NCBI RefSeq assembly: GCF_949628265.1
Contig: NC_088787.1
Location: 21,752,501-21,816,500, forward strand
DNA length: 64,000 nucleotides
Direction: 5' to 3'
Origin: Cloeon dipterum
Taxonomy: Eukaryota; Arthropoda; Insecta; Ephemeroptera; Baetidae
The translations under genes were made by a program, and so were the position numbers. Each line of letters opens with the position of its first letter. Within the stretch, counting starts at the first letter, position 1. The notes beneath the pieces are model-generated. The model worked only from the letters and a program-made list of their open reading frames with translations, did no database searches and had not been told where the DNA came from. Positions 18,007 through 31,506 of this stretch are shown here, in pieces.

Positions 18007-18012
18007 CTTATA
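18007..18012 (-). promoter_or_regulatory. TATA box of gene A
   Basis: TATAAG on the minus strand within GATATAAGCC, about 110 nt upstream of the gene A start codon. That leaves room for a short 5' UTR. Confidence 0.5.
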
Positions 18013-18059
18013 TCGAATGCGGTTCCCCCACCCGTCGCGGGTCACAATTTACCTAGGCT

Positions 18060-21000
18060 GCGTGCATGTGCAGCGCGTTTTTACATAATAGTACCATAGG
18101 ATTGTGGACACCACGCTGCTTGCAATGCAATCAAACACAATAAGTCACCTTAAATCGTTCTTACATTTAAAAAAATATTAATAAACTCGAAATAGCTAAC
18201 AGAGATGAAAATGTCATCTAGCTCTTTAAAAATTATCAATTTAACTTAAAATATTAGATCTCAGACCAAGTATGGTATTTAATACTTTAATTAAAACGAT
18301 TACGTTAAAAAATGCTACCTAATATATCCATACATGAGTAGATAAAAGGTTTCTCATAAAAAATGTACAATTATATCCAGACCAGGAAAGGCATAAGTAT
18401 GAAATGTGTAATCACTTTGTTGTTGCAACACACGCGGATAGGCTTATTAATATCTTAGCTACTCATTCACTTTTCATTGTAAAAGCAGCGTGGAACAATA
18501 ATCTTTAAGCACATTATAATTAATTTAGAGCTTTGTGGAGTTAGTTTAAAATCAAACATGACCAACAGCTATTGAGAGAAATAGCTGATGATTCCTTTTC
18601 CCGGTGCGCCTCCCAGCCTGTTGAGCTATTTGAGCATTTCGAGTCACTCAACTAGCAACCTTTTGCCATCTCTGAAAATTGGCAGCCAGTGTTGGATCCC
18701 CAAACAACTCAAATATCTCCCATTGCTTTTACCTCCTCCGTAGCGAACCGAACCGAAGCCTTCAAGTATACAAGTAGTAAATTTTGTTTTGTTACAAATA
18801 ACTGCTAGTGGATATTAGAAAAATTGAGCAGTTCTTTGAAAAGAGGACGAAGGAGTTTGTTCATGAACTTAAATTTTACGATTGGCAAGAATTTTTATGT
18901 ATTTCGTGAGTGATGTTATTTAGTTGACCTGCTTGCAAATATTTAAAAAGCAAAGAGGAGTGTACAATATCAAGATGTACTAGATATGCTCGCAAATATA
19001 AATAAATTCTTATTCTCAATGCCTTTAACAATGCGAGCCAACGGACTGGCAAAAATTTAGGCTTCAATTTATTTCTCTGTTGAGTTTTCTGAACACAAAT
19101 TTAGATTTTTCAGGGATAAAAATTATTTAATAATAATGATGATAAATATGATTTAACATTTTTAAAGCTTCAAAAGAACATATTTTAAGGATCATATTCT
19201 GCAATTATGGGTCTTATAACAATAACCCTGAAGAACCATTATTAAAATAAATCACTCGTCTGTTTGAATAATTTACGTGTTGATTTCGTCAAATGCCAAT
19301 TAATCAATACAACGTTATACCATAATAAAGAACAATTGAAACTAAAATAGAGGAATAAAAACAGAAAAAAACAGCCAAAATATTCACAAAATGCTCTCTC
19401 TCTCTCTCTGTCAAGGAAGTCATTAACGCAATCAAAATACTAACAAGTCTCTAAATTTGGTAGAATTAATGAAGCTCAGAAGGAAGTAGTCCAAGGTTGT
19501 GGCGTTGACCTTTGCATTGAAGCTTTCTGGTAGCATAATATTTTCAGAGGAACGTTTAGCTATACTCATCTTGTATCTTGATGTCAATGCCACCTACGAG
19601 AGCACTCAGACGGCCAAACCTCTTGAAAGGAAAAGCGACGAAAACATATTGTTAAATGAATTAAATTTTGTGTTTATTAATCACCAACTCTTTCGTATTC
19701 ATTCTTCCAGCTGGTATTCATTGCACATATTTTGTTGAATTCTAGTTTTTAAAATACATGTTCTTACTAATTTATTGAGAGGCTTTTGAAAAGATAAATA
19801 ATGAATGAGAAATATGTCAAATTTCACTTCGTCTTTTTAAAACAATTGTCTACCTTTCATTTTTAAATTTTTTATTATTCAAACATAAGTTTCTTATATA
19901 AAACAGTCAAAAAGCTTCCAATGCGGATGCGTTGCTCAAGGACTTAAGGCTTTAAGCAGAAGCCGAAACTATATTGTCTAGCAATACAAAATAAATTAAA
20001 TAACTGGATTTTCAATTTTCCCCGAGAGTAACAGTTTAATTCATTCCGACTGCAGTTCAGAGAGTTTTTCCTATTTCCATGAATTTATAATATAATTGAC
20101 CTAGTAAGCAGAAGCTATTTTAAGCCTGCAAGAGAAAATAGAAACATTAACCGGTGACACAATCGCTATGTTATACATAAGAAATGCGAAATGATCAAAT
20201 TATGAAAAGGAATCAGTGTTCAATTTTTTTGCAAGTCAGAAAATGAATAGACGAAATTCGAAGCTCTATACGACCTCTCTTGACCTCAGCTCCTTTCAGC
20301 TCGCTTTTGAAAACTATTCTGAAGGTGACAACTTTGCGGCTCTGTTATATCGTTTCTTGTTATACAATTGAAAATAAAAAGCCTTGGATAGTGGCCAGAG
20401 CGCAAAACTTGTTTTTCTTGTACAGTTGATGCGCGTCACTGAAAAATCCCAGCTAAAAAACTGGAAATAACCATTACACTTTTTCCATCAGCATTTGCTG
20501 TTTATTATAAATGATTTCCAAGCATGGAAAGCATCACAGCTTGTGCAAATTAAGCTCGGTACCTTTTGTTACCTCTGCACGGAGCTGACATTGGCCTTCA
20601 GATGAATATTTTCCGTTGCGTCATCTCTTTTTTGTGTGCAGTGTGTTATTTCCTTTTGTGCATGTTTACTTTAGCTTCTCCTTCACACCAAACGAAACTC
20701 GAAAAGCAAGGCGACCGCGTGGCATTCCAAATAATCACAGAATGTGCTAGCGGGGACAATACAAATGAAGATAGTGAGCGAGATTTGAACGCCCGCAGAG
20801 CTGAAAAAATCGCTAAAAGCGTGTCGTCCTTGTTTTGGATTAGCAAACACGCAGGGGAGACGACAAGGCTTGATTCTTACTTGCAAAATCATGTCAAGTG
20901 AATAGCTCGTTGAAAATATGACGGGTACGTACTGCAGATCTACCTAAACAATGCGTACGAGGTAAAAGAATTACGGCCTTGCTTTTGAACGGCATCAATG

Positions 21001-21061
21001 TGTTGCAGATTAAAAAGAAAATGAAATGCTTTTTGATTGTTCTTTATTCACGAACAAAATT
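18060..21061. other. Intergenic between genes A and B
   Basis: AT-rich and without a supported gene. The one open frame worth naming (20566-20901, plus) is described under findings. A short (CT)n stretch lies near 19391. Confidence 0.4.
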
Positions 21062-21230
21062 TTTATTTTATTTATAAGACCTATTAAAAATTGAGCTGCG
21101 GTAGGAACTGCTCGTGAAAAAGGTACATATCACGTTTTACATAACAGACATGCATTTTGTGCATCACGTGCCTCTTTTCAGCTTTTGTTCCAGTAAAAAT
21201 CTCTTCAGGTAAAAAGCAACAGAAATATTT

Positions 21231-24200
21231 TTAGTACCCGTAAATTAAATTGAGTGGGACACTCTGGAAGGCTCGAGTGAAAATTTTGGTGAACGCTTTG
21301 CCGACCAACTCGTTGACCAGCCCCTTGGTGAATGGGTAGAAAGGCCTCCAGGTCGCATTGATCAGGTTGTCCAGCGTGTATTCTACGGAAATTAGAATAT
21401 ATTAATCACAATTCGACGGAAGGACAAACGTGCACTCACCGACAATCCTCCGGCCGTGGAAGAGATTGGAAATATGAAGCTTCAGGTCATTCACGTCCTG
21501 AATGTTCACCGTCACTTTGGTCACGGGAGCACCGATTTCATCGTATTCTCCAGGGGGTCTTCTCAGGGTGGTTTTTTGGTTGAACCCAACTGAAAAGAAT
21601 TAGAAGTTAAGAGGCGAATCACAACCAGGAGTCCATACTCTTTTGTCAAAAGAGTATGGATTAACAAAAATACTGTCCAACTGTGTTCGTTTTTTTAACT
21701 GAGCCATTTTTGCAACTGATTTTGATATTTATTAAAAAGGAAAAGGAGCTGGTAATATTAACAATAAGAAAAGTTTCCACCGTCAAAAATCATAAGTAAA
21801 TGCTATCCTTCCAAATTATATTTATTTTATATTGTGGGCCTTACTAAAAGCGCAAAAAAATCAAGAGGAAAGGTAAAAGTACTAAAAAATTTAAGAATAT
21901 TATTTTAAACTGAGGTTTCTTTTGACTTTGAACAGGGCCTTAAATTTTAAATAAATTCAACGTTTACAAAATGAGTTCTCAGAACTAAAGTATTCTTTTC
22001 ACAATCTTGTTGACATTTAAGAAGCAAAACACTTTAAAATTTGCCCATCGTGTGTTTTTCATTGGCCTAAATGAGTAATTTTCATATAAAAAATGGATTT
22101 AATCATTCATACTGTAAAATGTGATAAATACTTGCTGGTTTTAGTCGGGAAAAAACAGCCTTGGTAAAAACAGGACGAATAATGTGCATAATAAAATAAA
22201 TTATAGATTATCTAAAACGAAAAAAGGTTTGACGTGACAACACAGACACAAATTTTACTGAATACGGTATGGCGTTTAACAAAGCTGCTCATAATCTGCG
22301 CCTCGCGCTTGCGAGCGTGACGAATGCTACGAGGAAAAGGTCACGACCTTGGCACGCCCCCTCAATATTTAGTGCGAACACCGCGCGCGCGGAGTAGGTG
22401 CTCAATTTCGTTTTCACTCCAAGGGCGGCTTCTTTCAATTTGGTTTTTACGTACGCAGGGTGAGGTTCCAGTTGCCGACGTTGTGCATTCTGAACACACC
22501 GAGGATTTTGAGGTCGAAAACGTAGCCTCCAGAAAGCCGCTTGTCATCCCAATACTGGTCCACGGTCACCCGATTGTTCGGCAAATCGCTCCTGCCGAGT
22601 CGGAAGAGTAGAATAGGAGGAAATTATTATTATTATTATTATTTAATTCAATGCTACACTCACGTGAATTTCTTTACGTTGGAATTGGTCCAACCTGACT
22701 CGGTCACGTTGGTTAGTTTTAGGTTGAAGCTGAATAAAGGGTTTTGCCGCGAAGTCTCCACTTCACTCGCGAAGAATGGGTCAAACGGAGGTATGCCAAG
22801 CTCAGGTACACCTAGAATTCAGGAAAATTATATTTTTTAACGTAAATTTTGATTGATCCAGGAATCATTCCATACTTCCCGCGCAAAAGGATAAAATTGG
22901 ATTATCAACTTTAATATGAAATGAATTAAATTCACTGTCGAGTTTTAACAGTAAGATGCGAGGTTATCGTTAGGGATTAATGAATATCTTTGATTCGATT
23001 ATTTTTTAGTATTGTCAGTAAAATCACTAGGACGGCTAGGACAAAATTTTAATTTTGATAGCGAGTTTTACAGCTCCGATTTATTTACCTAATTCTATTC
23101 GATTTATCTAAGATATCGATAAAATTGAGCATAATATACTGTAACATGTTAAAAAAAGATCAAAATCGATGGGTTTTTATTGGGGACTTTTTCACAAAAT
23201 TTTGAACCAAGTTTTCGCTCGACAGATTTTTGTATTTTTTTATTTTGAAAATAGAAAATTCAATGCAGATTTATAACATGAATGTACTGACAAATTGTGA
23301 GAATAAAAAGTTAATATTTAAGGTAACTTAAAGCTTGAAATAAAAGCTCTTAAACATTTGTATTCATCTTTTTGTTAATATTTAAACTAAAACTAAATAA
23401 TTTGGAAAAAAATGGATCATCAGTCATCAGAAAACACTTGCGATGCTAACATTAATATGACAAAAAAAATTGTTTTTTTCTGGCTCAACAGTAAGAATAA
23501 GTTAACCCTTAGTGAATAAAAGGTTTTTGGAGTACTGATAGCGGTCTACCGATTGATTCATCTCGTACAAATTGAATGCCAACTGAATTAAACAAATACT
23601 GAGCTTTTTTAACATGTGGTTAATAAAAAAATTAAACGAAAGAACTTGTTTCGCATCTTTCAGGGCTACAGGAATCAATTAAGATTGCTAGTCTTGTCGA
23701 AACAGGAGAATTTTGGCGTTAGTCGAATATATTTGAATATTTATATTCCAATTTCAGTGGCTAATGTTTTCAATTTATAATAATTTTTCAAATATTCTAA
23801 TTTTATGTCTTTTTTTTCTTGACTCATAAATTTTTGTATCAATTCAGATTTTAGTCATATTTTAACCCCTAAAAACCCCAATGACAGCAAACGTTCATGA
23901 TTCTTAAGAGGGAAATGAATAAAAAGGCTTCATCCTTGTTGATTTCAGAGTTATTTAATCAAACTCTACTAAATTAAATTATCTTATTATACTAACTAGT
24001 GGAGTTGGCTGTTGCATATGCGTGAAATAGTGAGTTTTGCTAGGCTTATTTTTATTTTTTGACCCAACGTTTTTGTATTATTGCATATTCTTATAACGAG
24101 ATGTGGTAATTTGAATAATATTTGGGATTCCCATATTCCATATATATAATTTTTTTTAATAAATTGCGCAGTGCGTACAACGAGTGTAAAATAGTGCGTG

Positions 24201-27200
24201 CAGAGTGCAGCAAAAAGGAGAAGAGTGTGAAATAGACTCCCACGCCTGATCTGCAAACGAAATAGGTCTACCACGAGGTGAGAGGTTGCGACCTATAGTT
24301 AGAATTTAATAATAACGACTTTAGTGTTGTTATATTCTATAGATGTGTATTTTATCTCATGAATAGGGCGGATTCACCGAAACTGGTCCAGTTTAATTAA
24401 ATAACTCTGCAATCAACGAGGAAGAAGTCTTGCTATATTCATTTACTTCTCAGGAACGTTTATGGTGTTAACAGATGAAAGCGAGGGTTGGCATTTTGAA
24501 ATGATGATTTTCGGAAATAGCAGAACACGAGTAAATGCCACCCATAGAGCAAATTACCGTATGACCCTTGTGTGGGACAGTCGACCACTCGTATTTTTCA
24601 ATTTTTCAATACGAGTGGTCGACCAATTATCCTCATAGCCCATGGACGGGAAGGAACGAACAACACAGCTTTGATTTTTTCATTCATCAAGCAAAAACTT
24701 AATTGAGCTGGATGCCTATGAAAGCTGGAGCGTATCGTACTGGCATAGCGCCCTGGAAATTTCTTGTAATTAAAAATAATAAACAAGAATTTTGTGGAAA
24801 AAACAGAACATTTCTTTGCTGAGTTTTTTCCATGTATGGAATAGCCAGAGAGACAAAAATGCAAACCCTGATAATGTTACCGAGTGAGTTAAAAAATCTG
24901 AGAGACAAAAGTAATGTTAAGTGAAAAATCAAAAAGTGCCTTATAAACAATTGATTCGAACTTTTATCGACCATAATATACTGCATTAATTTCATGATTA
25001 TGTGTACATGACTGTATTAATTATGCTGCCTTCTGCAGCTATATGTATAAGCACAAGCCGTTAATTCTTCGGAATTGGCTGGACTTCCAAAGATTAAAAA
25101 TAAATATTCTTCTTAAAAAAAAATGCCGAGGCAGCGCCTTTCCCAGCAACTTCTCAAAATAAAACAAAAAGTTGAGCGTTTAAAAACCGCTCAACAATTG
25201 ATGCAAAAATCAAAACCCAACCCTTTTTCGAAGGTTACGGGGGCCACACCGAATTATTCATTTGAAATTAGATGTAGCTTGTTCATTGTACAGTGGGAGG
25301 TTTATTTTTCCATATTTCTGCAAATAATTTCTGCTCAACTAGTTTCGGCCTCTTGTTTTGGTCTTAATACCACGCAGTTACAAATTTTAGAATTTGTTCG
25401 AAAATTTCCATAAAATAATTTTCGATGAACATAAATTAAAAATTAAAAAAAACCACACAGCATGAATATTATTCCTCCCTTGACTTCAAATCATAGTAGT
25501 ATAATTGATAGAGTGTTGATGAATGAAAATTCGATTTTACACACTTCGAGAAAAATTCAAATCAGAGCTGTATTTTTCTTCCTTATTCTGGGGGCGGAAA
25601 CAAATTAAAATGAAAAACGACTTTGCATATATATGTCCCTCCGTTCCCAGTTCCAAATGGTTTTTAGCTCTTGCTTGCCCCTTACCGTGAGTTGGCTTTT
25701 TCACACTTTATCTTGCTGTGGCATTTTTTACTGGGAGGTCTATCTGAAGGTGTCTAGTTAGCGGCAACGCACACGCCGGAACGGTTTTGTGTTTTATTTT
25801 TCAGGGTGCACTAGTTTGAAATACCATTTCTTTTTTCTTGGATTATTTTTTCAGATATCTGTAATTGTGTCAAATTGAACAGTATTAAATTCTGGCATAA
25901 AGTAAGAAGTAAATACAAGACGTTGTCTTAAAAAAGTAATAATTGTATCAAACTCTACTCTTGAATCAGGTCTACAACAAGAAACCAAAACTATAGTTGA
26001 GCAGGAAATTTCTGTACAAATACTGAATAATACGAGGAGGCTGCATATTTCAATTTTAATTAAAACAAATAAATTTTAAATAAAAAGTTTCCAAACGCAC
26101 TATAAATGCTTAAAATTAAACCAGGACGTGACTCAAGTGTTTCTTTGAGCTGAGAAAATAATTTTAGAAAGGACACACGAAAGCGCCTGTTGACGCGAAG
26201 GATGCAACACGCTCGGCTCTGCAAATCCGCCGGCTGCATAGGCACCAGTGAGACTAGTTAAGTTATGTCATCCTCTGATGAACGCAAATATTTAATAATC
26301 TCCACATAAGCCTCGTTTGTGTCAAGAAAAAGTTGGCTAATTTGATTGTGAGAGTGAGGAAAGAAAGTATGACAAGTGCCTCACTCGAGCCGAGATACGC
26401 TGGCAGTTTTGCTGGTCATTCCGCTCAGTCAACTCAAGGCCTGGGCAACAATGCCTCTTTTAATACCGACTATGCTAGTGAAAGTAATGAGATTTTCCGT
26501 ACCCACGATGCAAAAATAATAATCTAAATCCAGGAAATTTGCGGTTTTGTTTGTTCCACATAAATAAAAAAATCACGCATGAAATCGACGTATTACGGAT
26601 GAAAGCTATTCATTAATGACGATCATGCACGCGATCGCCAATCTGACGTGTGTTTTTTCTACTTTCCTCTCGCGCGCTTGCATAATGCAAATCCCATTAG
26701 CTTACCAGAAGGAAACAAATAGTTGAGCGTGTTCAGCACTTGAACCATGCATTCATCGAAGCCTTCGCTGAATGGATTGCACTGGCGTAATCTCTCGACT
26801 GGAAAAAATTACTATTGTTAAATTAAATTATCAAGTTGAGTAACACTTACTAAAGAGACATTTAGACATATTTGGAGATACATGAAAATAAGGAAGCCGT
26901 GTCTTAAAAAGGAACGAAAGTATTACCTAGCCCGCTTTGGGAGCTACCTCTCTTGATTAGAAGCAGGCCGGCAGCGGCGAAAAGCAGGAACTTACAACCC
27001 TGTAAAGAAAAGATATAAATATTTGTGTACAAGATAAACTGATAGTTGCTGAGCTATACGCACATTGTGTGGCAAGCAATTAATTAGCACTGCAGTAAGG
27101 TTCAGCCTTGACAACGCAATTGTGTTTTGATTCACATGAGCTGTGTTTAAAAACCGCACACGGCAGATCAAATGGATGGAATTCGAGATTTCAGTCACGT

Positions 27201-28037
27201 TGCTTATGAGTAGTTTGTTATCCGCCTGCAAATCTCGATTATGGACACATGTCGCTGCACGAAGACACATCATGCAATGCGATTTTTCCTCTCAATTTGT
27301 GAAATTGTGTCACGGAATATACATTTTTCTGCATATATTACAAAATTAATTAGATTTACCCGCTGAATAAAGCTATGTAAAAAATCAGATCTTATTTTAA
27401 TTTTCCAAAATGGATTTTTTTTATTTTGTTAAAAAGAGAATTTTCAAAAAATATCCTTCTATTTGACAGATCACGGTAATAACATTTTAAAGTATAAAAT
27501 AAATATTTTTAAAATTTAAGAGGGAATTTAAAAAAATCTAAATTGATTACAAATGCCTAATTTTAATCACTGCAAAAATTTTTGAAAGCCTTCTCAAACA
27601 ATAAATTCAACATTCAATTAATAACCTGCTAAAACCAACATTTCTTAATGCAGTTATCTTATCTTTTTGTATGACCTTCGGAATGAATTTATCATTTAAT
27701 GAGCAAAAAGTGCTTAAATTTATCGACAATAATCTACAAATTTATCCTGAATTTTATGGCAAGGTCTTCCTTATCAGTTCTAATTGCTAAATTAGGACCA
27801 GTAAAAGTAAGCATTACCTTTCTATTTTTTAAGTTTAAATAAAATAACAAAACAAAGATACGTGTCGTGTGAACTCCTCCTCAACCTTGATATTAAGACG
27901 TAAATTAATGCTCCTCATGGCATTTATCTCTACCAATTATAAAATTGTGCAATTTCTTATCATTAAGACGAAAGATATTTATCGCAACGAGCGTGACGCC
28001 GGTTCTGATTGTAGAGACTCACCCTGGTGTGGTGCAT
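21231..28037 (-). CDS. Takeout / JHBP-like secreted protein, gene B
   Basis: Seven exons in transcript order: 28023-28037, 26927-26999, 26706-26798, 22664-22811, 22455-22591, 21440-21589, 21231-21382. They sum to 768 nt and 255 aa. The first coding exon is only 15 nt (MHHTR); it joins in phase 0 to an exon encoding a hydrophobic signal core (KFLLFAAAGLLLI). Exons 3 and 4 (93 and 148 nt) match the family plan exactly, as does the terminal 152-nt exon. The CX9C pair is at residues 36/46 (CNPFSEGFDEC), followed by VPELGIPPFDPFF. The protein is divergent, with an Asn/Trp-rich middle (NVGNWNLTLL), three potential N-glycosylation sites of NVT, NLT and NAT type, and the ending NLIYGY. The introns of 3.9 kb and 1 kb are the longest among the JHBP copies apart from gene H. 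It is probably a secreted carrier; the ligand is unknown. Confidence 0.88.
21632..21660. repeat. Short perfect hairpin in a gene B intron
   Basis: The arms TCCATACTCTTTT and AAAAGAGTATGGA are perfect 13-nt reverse complements around a 3-base loop. They lie just upstream of gene B exon 6 in transcript sense. Confidence 0.85.
22622..22643. repeat. (ATT)n microsatellite
   Basis: A short run of ATT units inside the intron of gene B between 22591 and 22664. Confidence 0.85.
24580..24623. repeat. Perfect hairpin in the long gene B intron
   Basis: 16-nt arms GTCGACCACTCGTATT (24580-24595) and its exact reverse complement (24608-24623) surround a 12-nt AT-rich loop. Inverted arms of this length suggest a foldback remnant or a structured intronic element. 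Confidence 0.85.
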
Positions 28038-29628
28038 GGTGATCAGTCGTCGCAGCCTCCGCGGCAGCCAAGTGTGCGAATGGCGAAAATTAGACGAGAG
28101 TGCGGTGCAATGCGCGTGCCGAGTGATTCTGCTGCACCATGCGGCGCCACTTTCTTCCATCCAGCAGCTCCATCAAAGGGTCCGCGGCCGGAGTTGTACC
28201 TTAAAGGTGCACTTCTTGCGGTCTGCTCTCGTGAGCGTGCGCCTGCCCCGGTTTCACTTTCGTTCGCGCGCTCCCACACTATATGCTTAATTCACAGCTG
28301 ACGCCGGCAGATTGTGGAGATTTCAACTCCCGCAGTTGACTTTTGCGGCGGCAAAGTTCTCTATGTGCAGCAGGAAATTGTAACGCACAGATTTTTTTAA
28401 AAGCAGTTTTCTTTCATAGCTTTATATCTTGTGATTAGGAAAACTGTGATAGGATATTTTTTACATTTAAAAATTAAATAAAAAATTAAATGGATATTTT
28501 TAAAATTTTCAGATCATCCAAGCTAATAAGTAAATTATACTAACCTATTTCATGTATTTATTTGCACGTATAAAAATAAAACTTTTTGAGTAAATATCTC
28601 ATTGATATTGTGAAAGCGTGAAGAAATAATTTTCAAAAGGTAAAAGGAGCGGCGTAGCTTGGACGGTTGAATGAGCACGAATCAAGCCATTTAAGCTATT
28701 TTAGCAACAATTCAAACCATCCGGATTTGAATAGATTAATATTTTTGCACCAAAAATGTGAAAAATGTAAAACCAAATTCCTATATTCACCATCGTTTAA
28801 AATTCAGGCTTTAAAAATTACGTTCATTTAAACGGATTTTGAGACACGTTTTCTCAATGATTAATTATAAGGCTTTGATTACTTGATGAAATATGTTTGA
28901 TTTTAAAATTTTTGTGAGTACCTAAAATTTCATATCATTAAATATAATTTTTGGCTATACGTTATTAAAAAAATTAGGGCCAAAGGGTTATTTTTCGTAT
29001 TCCTCGTATTCTTTTAAATAAAAGTATTGAAAATATCTCACAACTTTTATTGAAATAATAATTTTACCCTTTAAATTATTAATGAGCCATTTGCGCTGCG
29101 CGGTTCAGTTACTGTCAGAAGTGTGAAATGATTCATCTCATGCTTTTATTTTATTTTATCAAACGAATCCTGCGTAACATCCGTCCATCCTGAACATCCG
29201 ACCGCAGTAGTGTCATTGTCATTACTAAATTTACTCCGCAACTGGCAGGGAACAGAAGCATATCAGTGAGTATATCGCTTAGGACCTCTGTTCATATTTC
29301 AGCTGCGATTTTTCAAAGATAAGTTCAATAAAATTATTGATGAATTGCCAGCTACACGGCATTCAAGAAATTTGGCCGTATTTGAATCTTGGCGATTTTG
29401 CAAATATTATTAATTAAGAATAAGTAAAATCAAGATTTTTTTAAAAAGCACCCCTCCCTGTTTAAATTCATGAAATTTAGGCAAATCATAAACAAGCAAT
29501 AGCTGACTCAGCTTCTTTGAGGATTTATTTATTTTTATCATTCGCCCCCGATTTAATATTCAACCCTCGGCGAGGGAGAGGAAGAGTGAAAAGTGGTAAT
29601 AAAATGAGCGAGAAGGGCGTGGAGAAGT

Positions 29629-29677
<49 letters not shown>

Positions 29678-31387
29678 CCCTCTCCCTCTCCCTCTTTCAA
29701 GCTGGTGTATTTTGTGTTTTAATGTGGACCCGCTCCCAGTACAAGGCCAATTTCGTCAAATAAAATATAAAAAGGTTAAACAAAACATACCCTCCTCTGG
29801 GTTTTTGCTCCAGAGAAAATAATACTAGATGGATTTCAAAGTCTACATAAGTAGTTGTTTTTTAGATGGTCAATATCCAAATACAAATTTAGGCCTTGCT
29901 GCTCTTCTCATTGAATAAGCAAACTACACTAATGCAAAAAATTAATAATAATTTCATTAATTCATAATTAGCATTAAAAGTAAAAATGTAAATTACGGCT
30001 GGCTCCCATCTGACGACCTTGAATGTGCAAAGCAAATGCAATCTTTTGGCAAGCGGCCTCTCTCGTGCAGCCGAAAACTACAAAATTACTTTACATGCGT
30101 CCATCATAGCAATACACAATACACCTTGACCAAGCAAAGCATACAGGATATTATTAGATCCACTCTTAGTTTCTGCAGCCGGGAAAGTAAAAATGCCACT
30201 TTCATCTGCAGAAAAGCGCAGCGCCGTGCTCACTCAAGCGGAACTAACTGAATGTTGGGCGCGCGCGAAAAAATTGCATCTATTCTGCGAGTTTATGCTC
30301 TTTGCACCAACAGATGCCGCTCCATTTCTCAAAAGGTCTTTCACTTCAGCAGAGGCGTGCAAGCGAGAATAATTCCAACTGGTTCGAGCCGGCTTAGCTC
30401 TGATGAAAACAAACATTTTTACCAGTGTTCTCTTTTAACACAACCACTTTAGTGTTGTCTTAGTTCAAGGAATGAACAAAAAATTTCGTAACGTTTTTTA
30501 AAAATGAAATATTAAAAGACCCATGTATTTGATCGATTCGTTGCCTCACGGGTACTCAGCTCAAGGTATTGTTGTAATCCTCCAGAGAAAAATAATAATT
30601 TTTCAACCAAGAACAACACGACTAAAAGGTTTTGAGCTTTCTTTACTTATTGTTAAGGAGAGGTCAAATTTGAAAAGATTTCTAAAATAAAAATATTGAA
30701 TTTTCAAAACAAGACTTTTTGGCAGTACAGAGCAGCAGGGCTCTGCTTGATTTCATTAAAGAATGTTGAAAAGTTGCCTCACAAACGTTTCTACTTTTGC
30801 GGCTGTTAAGCGGATGGATAGATTATTGACATTAAGAAATTTTTAAATACTTAAATAGTGTTAATTAATAAAACACTCTACGTTTTGTTTACGGAAAGTA
30901 CTGAATATTTTTTTAATTAATGTTTTTTATTGCGGGAATGAAGGCTGCGGTGACAAATTCACCTAAAAATTAACCATGCATCAGATTTTTCGACCTGGTC
31001 GAGCGGGGTCAATGCCGAATTACAAAACCAGTCTCATATATAATGCGATTAAAGCAGCGTCTATTGTGAAAAGACATAATGATATCAAGAGTATGCAATT
31101 TATGCTCCTGAAAAAGCTCACAGGCATTAGCTGCCGGGAAAAGCGTGTCAAATGTGTTGGCAAATAAAAATTTGGTGCACGCGCATAATGACGGAGCTGG
31201 GATGAAATACGGCGGTGATTACGGATCACGTCTGGCCGGCGGCCAGTGAGAAGCACGCGTGATGGGAATCCCAATTGCGCGATATGTATAATTGAGTAGA
31301 AAAAAATGGAATAATCCACTCCCTCCTGATGAACAAACGGGGGCTTCTTTTGCTAATTAGTAGGGGGGCCAGCTGCAGGTTCGCGCA
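28038..31387. other. Shared upstream region between divergent genes B and C
   Basis: Head-to-head interval between a minus-strand and a plus-strand JHBP gene, so it must hold both promoters. The gene C TATA box is clear. For gene B only a weak CATATAG on the minus strand near 28281 is seen. A (CT)n tract lies at 29634-29674. No further gene was recognised. Confidence 0.45.
29634..29674. repeat. (CT)n microsatellite
   Basis: About 20 CT units, followed by CTCCCT repeats, between divergent genes B and C. Confidence 0.95.
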
Positions 31388-31394
31388 TATAAAA
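31388..31394 (+). promoter_or_regulatory. TATA box of gene C
   Basis: TATAAAA followed by GTGAAGG, about 120 nt upstream of the gene C ATG. Its expected start site is near 31418. Confidence 0.65.
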
Positions 31395-31506
31395 GTGAAG
31401 GTATGTCGCGAGCCTCTGCTTATACACAGCTTTCTTTCAGCCGCACCGCAAGTCGCCCGTGCTCTCGTATTTTATCCGCGTGCACTCGCTCACTCGTCAA
31501 GTCCAA

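Noticed and set aside
25123-25413. Plus-strand frame starting MPRQRLSQQLLKIKQK
   Set aside because: The charged N-terminus looks coiled-coil-like, but the rest is AT-driven sequence inside a gene B intron with no recognisable family.
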